A stretch of DNA of 64,000 nucleotides from Halictus rubicundus (Eukaryota > Arthropoda > Insecta > Hymenoptera > Halictidae). The stretch lies in the NCBI RefSeq assembly GCF_050948215.1, contig NC_135153.1:12552058-12616057 (forward strand), in the 5' to 3' direction. Position 1 is the stretch's first letter, and each line of letters begins with the position of its first letter. A program made the position numbers and the translations under genes. The notes beneath the pieces were generated by a model. It did not search any database. It had not been told where the DNA came from and worked only from the letters and a program-made list of their open reading frames with translations. Below, in pieces: positions 54,301 to 64,000 of this stretch.

Positions 54301-57300
54301 TATTCCAGTACTCTAGAATAACCTATGCAAGAAGTAAACTTTCCTTTAACTCCATTCCGAGTGAATCATACCTAGAAAATTTACTCCGGCGTAAAACTCT
54401 GGACTGTAATTAGTAGTCTATGAATTTTCTGTTTTTACGAGAAAATGTGTAAATGATACACGGAACAGTAAAAATACTGGACAAATTTACGGGAACCATT
54501 ACGTTGCTTTCAACGTAATAAAGTGGCCACGAATGGCGTTCTATTTAACTACCGTTGGTTAGGATTGACGCAGAGTAATCCTCAGTCTACTAATTAGATT
54601 CGAAGCAAGACGCGAATTTCGAGAGGGCTCTTCGAGCACTTCGTTCTATCAGAGGATTTCCGTCGCTGATTTTCTCGAGGAATCCGGCAAAAATCGTGGC
54701 GATCGCGTAAATTGCTCGTCAGGCTGGCACGATGCCATTGTCCAACCGGAAGTGCGGCCGCTTTCCGCGGGAACACGCGCGTCTCCGCTTCTGTCGGTTC
54801 GTCCGCGTTGCGCAACGCATCCGTCGCGACGGCCAGAAAATCGGGGAAAAGACGGCGGCTTTTGTTCGGTCGCACGCGAGTCGATCACGCTTGCGAAACT
54901 GTTAATTACAATCAAAACCGCGCCTAAATACAGCCGTCCCGAAGAAATTGCTCCGAATCGTCTCCGTCACCTATTAAAAAAACACCCTGAAGAACTATCC
55001 GCAGCTGTCCAAAAACAAGCGTAACCTCTGATGAAGCTACCCTCATCTATCTGCATTCGTTGTTAGAAGACAATCTGTTCAGTAACAAGCCTAATTTCTG
55101 ACGAAGCTGTCCCCAATCACCTAACTGCATGCGTTCTCAGACAGCAATCGTTCTAGGATCAGTTAGAAAACGAATCAACAAAGGTCCCCGTGATCTAGTT
55201 TGTAGATTAGGATGAAAAGGAACAGCTCTTGTGGTGAAACAAGTGCGAAATTGTTTGGGGGCTTGATTGCCCTAGAAGAGTCTCCGTCTCTAATTCGCTT
55301 TCGAGCGAGCACAACGCGATCTAAGACGACGATCAAGTGTTTAAATGCTGGCTAGGGTTGTTTTACACATTGATCGTGTTTGCCAAGGACGGTCTTGACA
55401 TTCCGATCAAGTATTCTTTAAAACAATGTACTACGACGATACCAGCAAATTTCCCAACAATATTCTCCACTTGAATTCATCGTGCGATCACCGGAGAGAA
55501 GATCCGTCAAGTAGATCACGTCTATAGGTTCGCTCGTCGTCAGACACTGCGGAGTTCTTCGAAGCTAAGCCTAGGACGGAGTTAATTCCTCGACAAACGT
55601 GAATGTCGTCACCTGGATACTTGATAGAGTAAGAAAAACAGTGCAAAATCACTGAACACATTCTCCGTGACATCGCAAAATATCAAATCCGGAGGGTACA
55701 CCTTGCACCGAGCATTCCCGGTTTTCCTCGAGGAGTTCCGCCGATTTCGAAATGGACGTCGGCATCGCGGGTCAGCCTGGAAAATACAGAGCCGGGGCTG
55801 GAAAATACATAGCCTGGAGTCTCATTGGGCAACGCCTGGAACAGCGCAGGAAAGATGATAAGGATCGGGAACGCGGCTGCGAACAGCTGAGGAAGGAAAA
55901 ATCCTGGCCGCACGTCGGCAATACATTACGGGCCGGGCCCGGCCCGGCCCGATAATGCAATCGATCTGGCATATCTTTCGCGTTAAACGAGCAACGCCAA
56001 GGAGCACCGATATCATTTCCAGAACGCATTGTCTTTGTTTCCATCGAAACGGACGTGGCCTGTCGGACGCCGGGGGACAGGGGATCGCTTGCAACACCGC
56101 GGACCTTTGGAAAATGTGTGCGGGGTGCAACCTGGTTTTCGTCGCGAGTGACTCGCGGATACAGTGCGCCGATTATGTCAATCGTTAGAGCCGTCTTCGC
56201 CGATCGTTCCGGTTCACGGTAAATACAGTGTGAATTGTGTGACTCTTCCTTGAATAAGTTCTTCCCCTCGCCATTGAAATCGAGATAATTGTTCCGGCGG
56301 GGAAAACAATATAATAATAAGTGTCGAGCAATAATGTTTATCGCGCGAAGAAAGGCGTTGGTCGATGTATATTCAGCTTTCGAAAGGGTTCGACGTGTTT
56401 CCGGCGAGGTTCGAGGTTTCAATCGGATCCGGTGCGCGCAAATTAACACGTTCGCTCGACAAAGTTGTGCAAATGAGAATTCGCACGGCTCTCGCCGAGG
56501 ATGTTTTCCCCCAAACTCCCCGGCAGCGGATCCGTTGACTCGTGAAGACCCATGTTCGCGTGAACGTCTGGAATTGATTGCGAGAACACGCGAAATTGTC
56601 GAGGAGACCGAAAGGAAGCTTCTGTTTGGAAATTAATCTCGCTGCAGATAGTATTACGCCGCTGATTTTCCGACTGATAAATCGGCGTGTCGGCAGATTT
56701 TCTATTATTGAACGATTGTCGCTTTTGACTGTCGTATTGTCAATTGGATTTCCTCTCTCTCTCTCAGAGAAACAGATTCGGTTCGATCAGTCGATATTCC
56801 TGAAAAGTGTACTGCTGCGGCGAAAATTGTGTCAAATTGTTCTGTGAATTTTCAAGACTCTTATCAGAGCAATCAGTGTGCTCGTTCCTGCGTTCAGTTT
56901 AAAATTGTAAGACCGAAAAATTGTTCTATACATTTTTAATTATGGAGAAGTAGCGTCTAGTGATTTTGGAGTAGATCCATTTTTTGGTTATATTTCAAGG
57001 TGCTGTTCGAGAATTTTTTATTAACAAACCGAGTGAGATTTTTTTATGAAACTGGACGGGCAGATTTATACAGGTTTGAAGTAAATACTTGAATTTTTAT
57101 ACACTGATATTGTCATAATTGTAGAAACTATGCATCGAGGAATCAGACTGTAGAACCTGAAATGAATTCTCAGTCTTCACGATGTTAATCTTGCACTACG
57201 GAAAGCGAAGTAAAAATGTATCTCACGAAAATTTGTTGGTTAAAATGTTTCACCAACATTTCGACAATTAACCGTGACCAATTCACCGAAATTCCTCCTA

Positions 57301-58139
57301 AAGATGGCGAAACTTTTCGCGAATGGTCGCGCAAAGCCGTTCCCCGAGAGCAGTCTGTTTCTTCGTCGAATATTCGGCAGAGTTTCAATGGTACCGGCGT
57401 ATAAAAAATTGAGAACACAACTGAAGCGTTGCTAAACAAGTCCGCAAAGTTTCGGAAAGATGCGCGGCTCGATGTGCCGGGTAGAAATTCCGCGAGCGTG
57501 CCCTCGCAGTCGAAGCGTGTCGCAGGGGGTTGGAAGGAAATGCCGTGACCGATTTCGCGAATGCAAATTCTTCGAAGGTACACTCGTTCGATTCGGGCTC
57601 CATCGACGGGGCAAATGTATTCAGCAGACTCGAAAGCAGGACGGCCAACGAATTCGAAAGATCCGCCGCGATCTGTTCGTTCTAATAGGTTTCGAAAGCC
57701 GCGCGGAACGGACCTGTAATTATTCATTCCGGGCGCGCGGATTGCACATAATTACGAATAATTACGGTAACGAGTGTGTACCGAAAAGAAGGACGAACGA
57801 GGAAGTTCCAGCTATCTTTGGCAACGGACGTGCACCGAAGACGTAGCTTTACATTTCCGATCTGATTCGAGCCGCTTTAAAACTGCATTGTCGCGGATCG
57901 GCCGGGGTCCACGCGTGTGCTCGGTAAAAATATTCAAATTAACGCGTTAATTAATGAACGCCGCTCGGGTTCCAGCACATTGTAGCAGCCCCGATAAGAT
58001 AGAATCGTTTCTTGATCCACCGAACTGCGAGACCAGGGCTGGGCGTCCACGATTTTTAATTACGTCCGGAACAGATTTTGAATCATTTCGATAGAATTAA
58101 TTATTCTAGGTGCACGAAGTCCAAGCTGTATATTATACA
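51331..58139. other. omb first intron, no exon recognised
   Basis: Mixed GC content, with GC-rich, CpG-rich segments at 51,660-52,600, 53,050-53,900 and 55,700-56,600. It holds a (TC)n at 51,568-51,603, a short duplication near 55,020-55,150 (TCTGA.GAAGCT at 55,027 and 55,097) and an 18-bp perfect palindrome at 55,929-55,946. A possible family D end (CCTCAGTCTA) is near 54,592. No T-box exon (DLWDQFHKLGTEM or similar) is visible on either strand. Confidence 0.5.
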
Positions 58140-58410
58140 TTAACGAAGTTGCAGCTTGTAGTTGACAATTTACTCGACGAAATATATTAAAAGGGAAATT
58201 AGAAAATATTTTATCCAGGGAAGAGTTGATTCTGTCGATAGATATACAAGAAGAGAAATTCACTACTTGAGGAAATATGTATTAAAAATGAAGTCAAACA
58301 CAAAGCATGAGTATATGATAGCATGACGAAGTTGCGGCTTGTAGTTGACAATTGACTGGATGAAATAGGTTCGAATATGAAGTCGGAAAGTATTTTATAC
58401 GGGAGGGTTG
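58140..58410 (+). repeat. two-copy tandem duplication, about 183 bp
   Basis: ACGAAGTTGCAGCTTGTAGT (then TGACAATT.ACT.GA.GAAATA) at 58,143 and ACGAAGTTGCGGCTTGTAGT at 58,326. The AGAAAATATTTTAT..GGGA block recurs at the same offset. Confidence 0.7.
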
Positions 58411-58838
58411 CGTACACCGGTAAGACTACACGAACAGAGTTGACCAGGGAACGTAAAGTTAATAAAACATCGAAGTCGGAGGGTTTATCTTTTTCGATCG
58501 AAGTGGTAGCCTCGGGCAAGGGGTACCGGAAGCTAACTGTCGTCACTATAGCTCCGTTCCGTGATGCCAGATCTCGTCCGAACTGTTTTTATCATTTCTG
58601 ACTGGCGAACAAACGGATGATTAGCACCGTGGATCGTCGGGCAGTATCGTATCGCGGCTGTGTCACGCCAGTCGCGTGAAACAGCGAATCCGACTGGCGG
58701 AGAAACGATTTTCAGCCGGCGGTGTCTTATCTGACATCTGATTATTACACGCGTCCACCTCGTCCGCTACAACTAGTTATTCCCTTCGTTAACTTCAATG
58801 ATGAATTAATTCGCCGCGCCTGTTGACACGCGTTGTCT

Positions 58839-58912
58839 CTCTCTTTCTCTCTTATTTGGTCTTTTTCCCTTTCTCTTTCTCTCTCTCTTTCTCTCTCTTT
58901 CTCTCTCTCTCT
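58839..58912 (+). repeat. (TC)n / (TTTC)n microsatellite
   Basis: A TC-rich run with TTTCCC and TTTC interruptions. It accounts for the Glu/Arg- and Leu/Ser-rich translations on either strand. Confidence 0.85.
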
Positions 58913-59179
58913 TTGGCCGTCGTCGCACAGCGTGTCCAATGGGAGTTCGAAGCCGCAGCTGCCACCTTTAACCGCCTTCCATCTTCTCTTCCTTCCCTTT
59001 CGACGGGAATTCGTATAATTGGACGAATCCGGGACGATCTGTATACATTCTTATTGCCAGCCAATCGAGCAGGTTTCTGACACTGATTCGAGTCGAAGTG
59101 GAACAATTATTTCGTGCTTGGGCTGCTGAGAGCCCCTGCGCCGACGCCATCTTGCTCAGGTAGCCGCGCTTCAGGTGCG

Positions 59180-59395
59180 CCGTAGCAGCCCTACCAAGTG
59201 CTCGGACTGAAAGAAATTTTCTAACGATAATCGAGAACCTCGAGTCGTAGAATTTGATTCTGTCTTCGGTATCTATATTCCACCGATTCGGAATAAAATA
59301 GAATTCAGGATTTTTCGGTTCCTAAGTTCGTTGTGGCAACCCTACAGAGTGTTCGGACTAACAGAAATTTTCTAACGATGATTAAAACCCCTCAT
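59180..59395 (+). repeat. two-copy tandem duplication, about 151 bp
   Basis: GTAGCAGCCCTACCAAGTGC, then TCGGACTGAAAGAAATTTTC, at 59,182 is repeated with a few changes at about 59,333 (GTGGCAACCCTACAGAGTGT). The AGAAATTTTCTAACGAT core is at 59,212 and 59,363. Confidence 0.72.
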
Positions 59396-60884
59396 ACTTT
59401 TATTATATAGGATTATATCGGTCTCTGATTCTCGCAACGTTTGTTAATTAATTATAGAATGGTCCAGATGGTAGTGTTCCCTGACTGTAGAACGTTTCGA
59501 ATTGGCAGGAGGCATGTTCATTCGAAGTTTACCTGTTTCGTGGTCTACGTCGTCAACTTCGCCCTGTATTTATTCATTCTATCGACGATAATATTATTTA
59601 CAGTCGTATTTGCAATCCCTGCAGCAGGGAATTGGCAACTAAAAGCAAACGTTACCTCGCATTACTGAAATTATATCCAGTGCAATATTCAAGAAAGATT
59701 ACTCAAATAAAAGAACATTGAATTCTGAACTGACTCAGAGGCTTCAAAAGGTTCCTTTTTAAAGTTACAATACATAAACTAGGGGTTTTATGTATTTCTG
59801 ATGAGAACGATTAGGTGTAATTTGAAAGAATAGGAAGATTAAAAGAATTGAAAAATATGGATGTATTATTCCCAGGCTATTGAAGTCACCAGAGAAAGAA
59901 TGAAACATCTCAACAAGTAACATCATACACCCAGCTCTCCAGGCTTTCAATTTTCGAGAGCATTCAATTTTGAATCGCAGAGGCTTCGGTATACTTCTTT
60001 GAAAATCGGATTGTAATAGAGAAAACATTCCAACGACTACTGTCATCGCGCAACCAGCACTCCAGGCTTTATGTTAGCCAATAGAAATTTTGTGTCAGCG
60101 CAACGCGCGTCGAAAGAGCTCTCGACCTAATCGCGTGCACGCTTCTCTCGAGTTACAGCGGCCCGCAAAGGTGTTCGCGCACTCGGATCGAATTTATTCA
60201 ATCGAGTCCGATCGGTTCTCCGATTAGCCCCGTCTAATTAAGAGAGCAACGGGTTCGGTCTAATCGAATAGACTCGAGGAGGCGACGAAGTTTCCGCGGT
60301 TTCGGACAATCGTCCCTCGCCTTTGTCATCGGTGGAACGTTAGACGTATTCTTCGCACGTTTCAACGTACACGGGTCGAGAGGATAGCCGGCGAATGCAA
60401 ACTCGACGTCTCTCGAATCGCAACAAAGATCTCTGGCCGAACAGCGTGCGAAAAACACTGTGGACGGTTGCAACAAACATTTCCGAAGGCTTACTAAAAA
60501 TTAATCGGAACGATTGCGGAGAAACCGAGAATTTCTCCTCGCGTCCGCGACGTCCATTCGTCATTGCTTTCCCGGGTCATTTTTCGAGCTCTTCCAGTTT
60601 TATAGTCGGGCTGCCGGCCAATTCGCGGCGATTAATCTCGCGGGGACGCGACCGGTGTCCGGCAAACTCAAAATTCGCGGCATGCGCCTGCGCGTCACCC
60701 TCGGGCGCGGTAAAGCCCAGAAAAAACGGTCGAACGGTCGCGAAATCCGCGTTGAAACCACTTTGGCCTGATTCTGCGCGAAAAAACCCGTCGAAAATCT
60801 TCTGTAACGCTTCCTTCTACGAGGCTCCGTTCTCGAGATAATCGAGATCAAAATGCTATAGGTCACGCGCCTGATCGAAGAACG
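59396..60884. other. omb intron, nothing recognised
   Basis: AT-rich to 60,080, then moderately GC-rich. A 75-codon frame at 59,441-59,668 contains a hydrophobic stretch, but it starts with TTG and has no family resemblance. The segment 59,880-60,070 contains a loose internal duplication (CTCCAGGCTTTCAATTTTCG and CACTCCAGGCTTTATGTTAG). Confidence 0.45.
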
Positions 60885-61335
60885 CACGGACGCGATTGAA
60901 CGCTTCCTAATCGATTTCCCCGAAAACGCCTAATCGTGTGGACAAATTCGATTATACATATTTCACTCAGTTTTTGACGGCGATTCTCTTACAGTCAGTT
61001 TGGACAGCGTTTTTTAAGAAACTAATTAGTTCACGCACTGAAATGGGTCAGAAGGACGCGCGACGCGATTGAACGCTTCCGAATCGATTTCCCCGAAAGC
61101 GCCTAATCGTGTGGACAAATTCGATTATACATATTTCACTCAGTTTTTGACGGCGATTCTTTTACAGCGTATTTGGAGAAACTAATTAGTGCACGTGAGG
61201 AAATGCGTCAGAAGTACGCGCGACGCGATTGAACGCTTTCGAATCGATTTTCTCGAAAACGATTAGTCGAATGAATAAATATAATTACACATTTTTTACT
61301 CGGTTCTTGACGGAGATTCTTATGCATAGGTTCGA
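60885..61335 (+). repeat. tandem repeat, unit about 160-173 bp, nearly three copies
   Basis: CGCGATTGAACGCTTCCTAA, then TCGATTTCCCCGAAAACGCC, begins at 60,891, 61,064 and 61,224 (spacings 173 and 160). TTCGATTATACATATTTCAC and AGTTTTTGACGGCGATTCT recur downstream in each copy. The second copy is nearly identical to the first, and the third is more diverged. Confidence 0.82.
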
Positions 61336-62857
61336 ACAGCGTGTTTTGAGCCGCGCGGTAGGCACACGCGAAAAACCATGGCAAGCTCGCGTCCGATAGA
61401 AAGCGGCACAATTAATGGCGGCTGGCATTGTGGTCCGCGTTTCCAGGTGAAATTTCTCCCGATAAAAAATGAACCGATCGTTTATCGAGCACGGTCGAGG
61501 CAACTTTTCTTCTTTTCCGCGGGAAACGAACGGCCGACAGCCGGCCCGGTACACTGATGTTTTATCGCTATGATCGAGCAGAATCGGCCGAATTTCTATC
61601 GGGCGACTGTTAAAGGACGCAAAAAGAGAGAGAGAGAGAGAAAGAGAGAAATAGAGAGCCGGAAGTTTGTCGATCGTTCGAGCACTCGTTTGGAGCATCG
61701 CGCAGATTTTTTTTCTAGTGTTTCGGCTCGCGAACGGCATCTCCGGATGAAAATAATTGAAATAGTGGAGCCAACAAGTGGTTCGCAAAATTGAGACCGA
61801 TTCGGACGAGACGGGTCGCCGTAATTAGCGTTCGCTCGTCGAAACAGAAAAATCAAACGGGGTGCATGGTATGCGTGCGCGCGCACGATTCGGGATTTAT
61901 TATCGATAAATACAATATCCCGAATCGCATAAAATGTGTTCCCCGGCCCGAAAATCGATGCGCGTCGAACGCGCCCCCGCACACAATCTCTGCCGGAGCA
62001 GATTTAATCATGGGCGATACAACAATACTCCGAACGATGGGATTCAATTAAGTCGTACCGGGGATCGCTCGTTTGCGTTACAATAATATTATTCACGTCG
62101 ATAATAACAACGTTTCCGTCGTTTGTCCGGCGAACATGTTTGCCCAGCGATGCAATTACGGAAGGGGGGGGGGTGAATTTTAAGGGAGGCAGGCTCGCCA
62201 TTTTTGGCGGCCGCGAACAGTTCCCGTGATTCCCTGCCGGCCAATGCAAAATAAATAGCAACGAGTCCCGGTTGCTCGATTACATCGCTCGGAAAATTAC
62301 GAACGCATAAACGTCGTAACATTCGTGTTTCGAATTTGCGCACGTAGTCGGACGAATAATTAGACTGTTCCAATGCAGAACTAGGTCTTTACAGGGTTGT
62401 GCAATAGATCGTTGCGAATGTGTGCGGTGGTTTGGACTGAACTATCTATGCGTACAATATATTCAGACAATGAAAAAGTCGGATGAGTCAGCCGTATGAA
62501 TATGAAATCGCGGATCTTTGCGTGAAATCAAAAATTTTGTACACGGATTTAAAAAACAAGGATTCTTCTTTTCAACGTTATAATCGGTCTAAAATACGTA
62601 GGTAGAATAATTTAAATTTTCACTATCATTTTAAATTTAAAATTTCTACACTTTGCGCGTACAGTGTTATAAATTCTCCTCAGGACTACACAATCTTTTA
62701 ATTCACCTATTCGTTTTTGTCGTAAATGCATAATATCCGCTGTCTACTAATGATGGAGTGAATAAATTTGACGGATAATTTTTCTTGTTAAGAAACTGGA
62801 GTCAAATATATATTTTCGTTCTTTCTTTCACAATTTGAATCAATTGGATTTGCATAT
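61336..62857. other. omb intron, gene-free stretch
   Basis: (GA)n microsatellite at 61,624-61,655 and a G-run of about ten near 62,163. GC-rich to 62,400, then AT-rich. A family D 3' end (ATGCATAATATCCGCTGTCT, then A) ends at 62,746. No exon was recognised. Confidence 0.45.
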
Positions 62858-63079
62858 TTAACTCTAGGTCTACGGAGCACTAAAAGTGACTATTTTGCAT
62901 TAATTTACAAAAATAACAGGAACATGCTGCCCACATTTTTAGCAATATTTAAAAAATAATATATACCCAAAGAAATAAATTTGCTAAATAATTTCTCATG
63001 TATGCAGCCGTAGAATTTTAATAATTTTAAATTGAAAATATTAGAACCCAGGAATATTAATATTAGAACACAGTGTTAA
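62858..63079 (-). mobile_element. TTAA-flanked MITE, family T, complete copy
   Basis: 222 bp between TTAACTCTAGGTCTACGGAG (TTAA at 62,858-62,861) and ACACAGTG plus TTAA (63,076-63,079). It is in the opposite orientation to the 8.07 kb copy and shares CTACGGAGCACTAAAA.TGAC, ATATATACCCAAAGAAATAA and TTTGCTAAATAATTTCTCAT with that family. It lies inside omb intron 1. Non-coding. Confidence 0.8.
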
Positions 63080-64000
63080 GATCCAGGTAATATATAGTTT
63101 ACAGCCAGAGACTGTAAGAAGATGGCACAGAGTTTAACCTACAAGAAGATGGAACAGAATTCAAAGGAGACCGATGGGAACGCTCGCGAATTTCCGCGTG
63201 CGTTTCGACCGTTGAGTACCGGTGTTAATTCGCGATTGGTTCGTTCGCCGATTCCGGTCGAACGGTTCCATTTCAATTAGCATATTTTGATCGGCAGGGA
63301 GCGCAGTAACGTATCGAGCCGCGCCGGAACGACGTCGGCGATCATGAAAGGGGAGAACAAGATGGAATCGGTCTGCCCTGTAGAGAAGGCGAAATACGGG
63401 ACAGATGAACGGTATCGATTTAATGATCGGCTCTCGGCAGACTTTGTATGTATGATAACAATCATCGAGTCATTAATGTGGCAACAGGTTCCGGCTGGTT
63501 TTTTCTTCCATCTCTTTTCCCGCCGGTTTTCCATTTTTTTCTTCCCGGCCTTCTGCTCTTTTCCCTTTCCCCGTGGCTCGAGTCTAGGCGAGGCACGTTC
63601 TGTGCAAGCGATCGATCGATCGAGACCGAGAGAAAATACCGGGAGCCCGTGCCGCTGACTATTAACCGCGTCATTAGTCATAAACGCGCCAGATCCTGAT
63701 TTCGCCTATCGTTCGATTAATTCGCAGATTCCGAAATCGTGGGAACAGACGATTCCCAAGATCGGAGGAAAATAACTCGGGGGAACCGTTGCGTCGGGAG
63801 ATTTTAGGATCGATAATCGTTTCCTGCGCGCTCTCTCGCACAGGCGGGGGGCCCAGGGAATTTCGCGAGGCCCCGCGCACGAACCTCTTGGAAAAGTCTA
63901 TACCGTTTGTTATCTTAATCGTCGGCCGTTTATTGATTCCGTAATTTCGCCGAAAGGGGAGCCGAAGAATTTACGAGGATTTTATGCAAATGCCCCGCGG
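63080..64000. other. omb intron to the window end, nothing recognised
   Basis: Moderately GC-rich sequence with overlapping, domain-free open frames on both strands (63,280-63,700). No splice-flanked T-box sequence is seen, so intron 1 continues past the window. Confidence 0.45.

Noticed and set aside
59441..59668. 75-codon frame with a hydrophobic segment that could be a membrane protein
   Set aside because: It begins with TTG, is isolated within an intron and has no family resemblance.
1..64000. tRNA, rRNA or known insect microRNA genes
   Set aside because: Scanning by eye for B-box-like GGTTCGA.TCC, cloverleaf ends and familiar insect miRNA seeds gave no convincing hit. A covariance-model scan would be needed to exclude them formally.

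Overview
The window looks like a stretch of insect nuclear DNA. It has long gene-free tracts, many simple repeats, several families of short transposon relics, and one recognisable developmental-gene exon. The GC/AT mosaic, the abundance of CpG and the mariner/MITE content would fit a hymenopteran (bee, ant, wasp or sawfly), but the order is inference only. Nothing bacterial, viral or organellar was seen.

The only host protein-coding exon I can support is at 49,538-50,255 on the + strand. It encodes the N-terminal part of an optomotor-blind/bifid (Tbx2/3-class T-box) transcription factor. The peptide carries a MAYP start-like motif and an RPTDFSVSSLLTAA block, followed by a Pro/Ser/His-rich low-complexity region. 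It ends at a good splice donor (CAG|GTGAGC). The T-box itself must lie beyond 64,000. About 46-49.5 kb is CpG-rich and microsatellite-rich and probably holds the promoter and a long 5' leader with small upstream ORFs. The last 13.7 kb is therefore first-intron sequence.

The upstream 46 kb has no gene that I recognise. It contains two decayed mariner copies (1.7 and 8.4-9.3 kb) and a 741-bp element with long terminal inverted repeats (12.9-13.7 kb). It also holds three recurrent MITE-like families. Family P starts CAGTG, ends CACTG and has TA flanks (pogo-like). Family D has ends TAGACTGCGGATTTTATGCA. The TTAA-flanked families T and C look piggyBac-like.

Tandem arrays and duplications are scattered throughout. 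Many have periods between about 150 and 200 bp: 163, 150-162, 170-176, 181, 183, 192 and 200. There is also a 60-bp minisatellite and an array of roughly 42 bp. The most striking is a 163-bp array starting just inside the omb first intron, in which each unit carries a splice-donor-like GGTGAGT or a decayed form of it.

Functionally, the picture is a developmental transcription-factor gene with a large non-coding flank and a large first intron, both peppered with small non-autonomous DNA transposons and short tandem duplications. Regulatory elements are probably present in the flank and intron, but none can be named from sequence alone.
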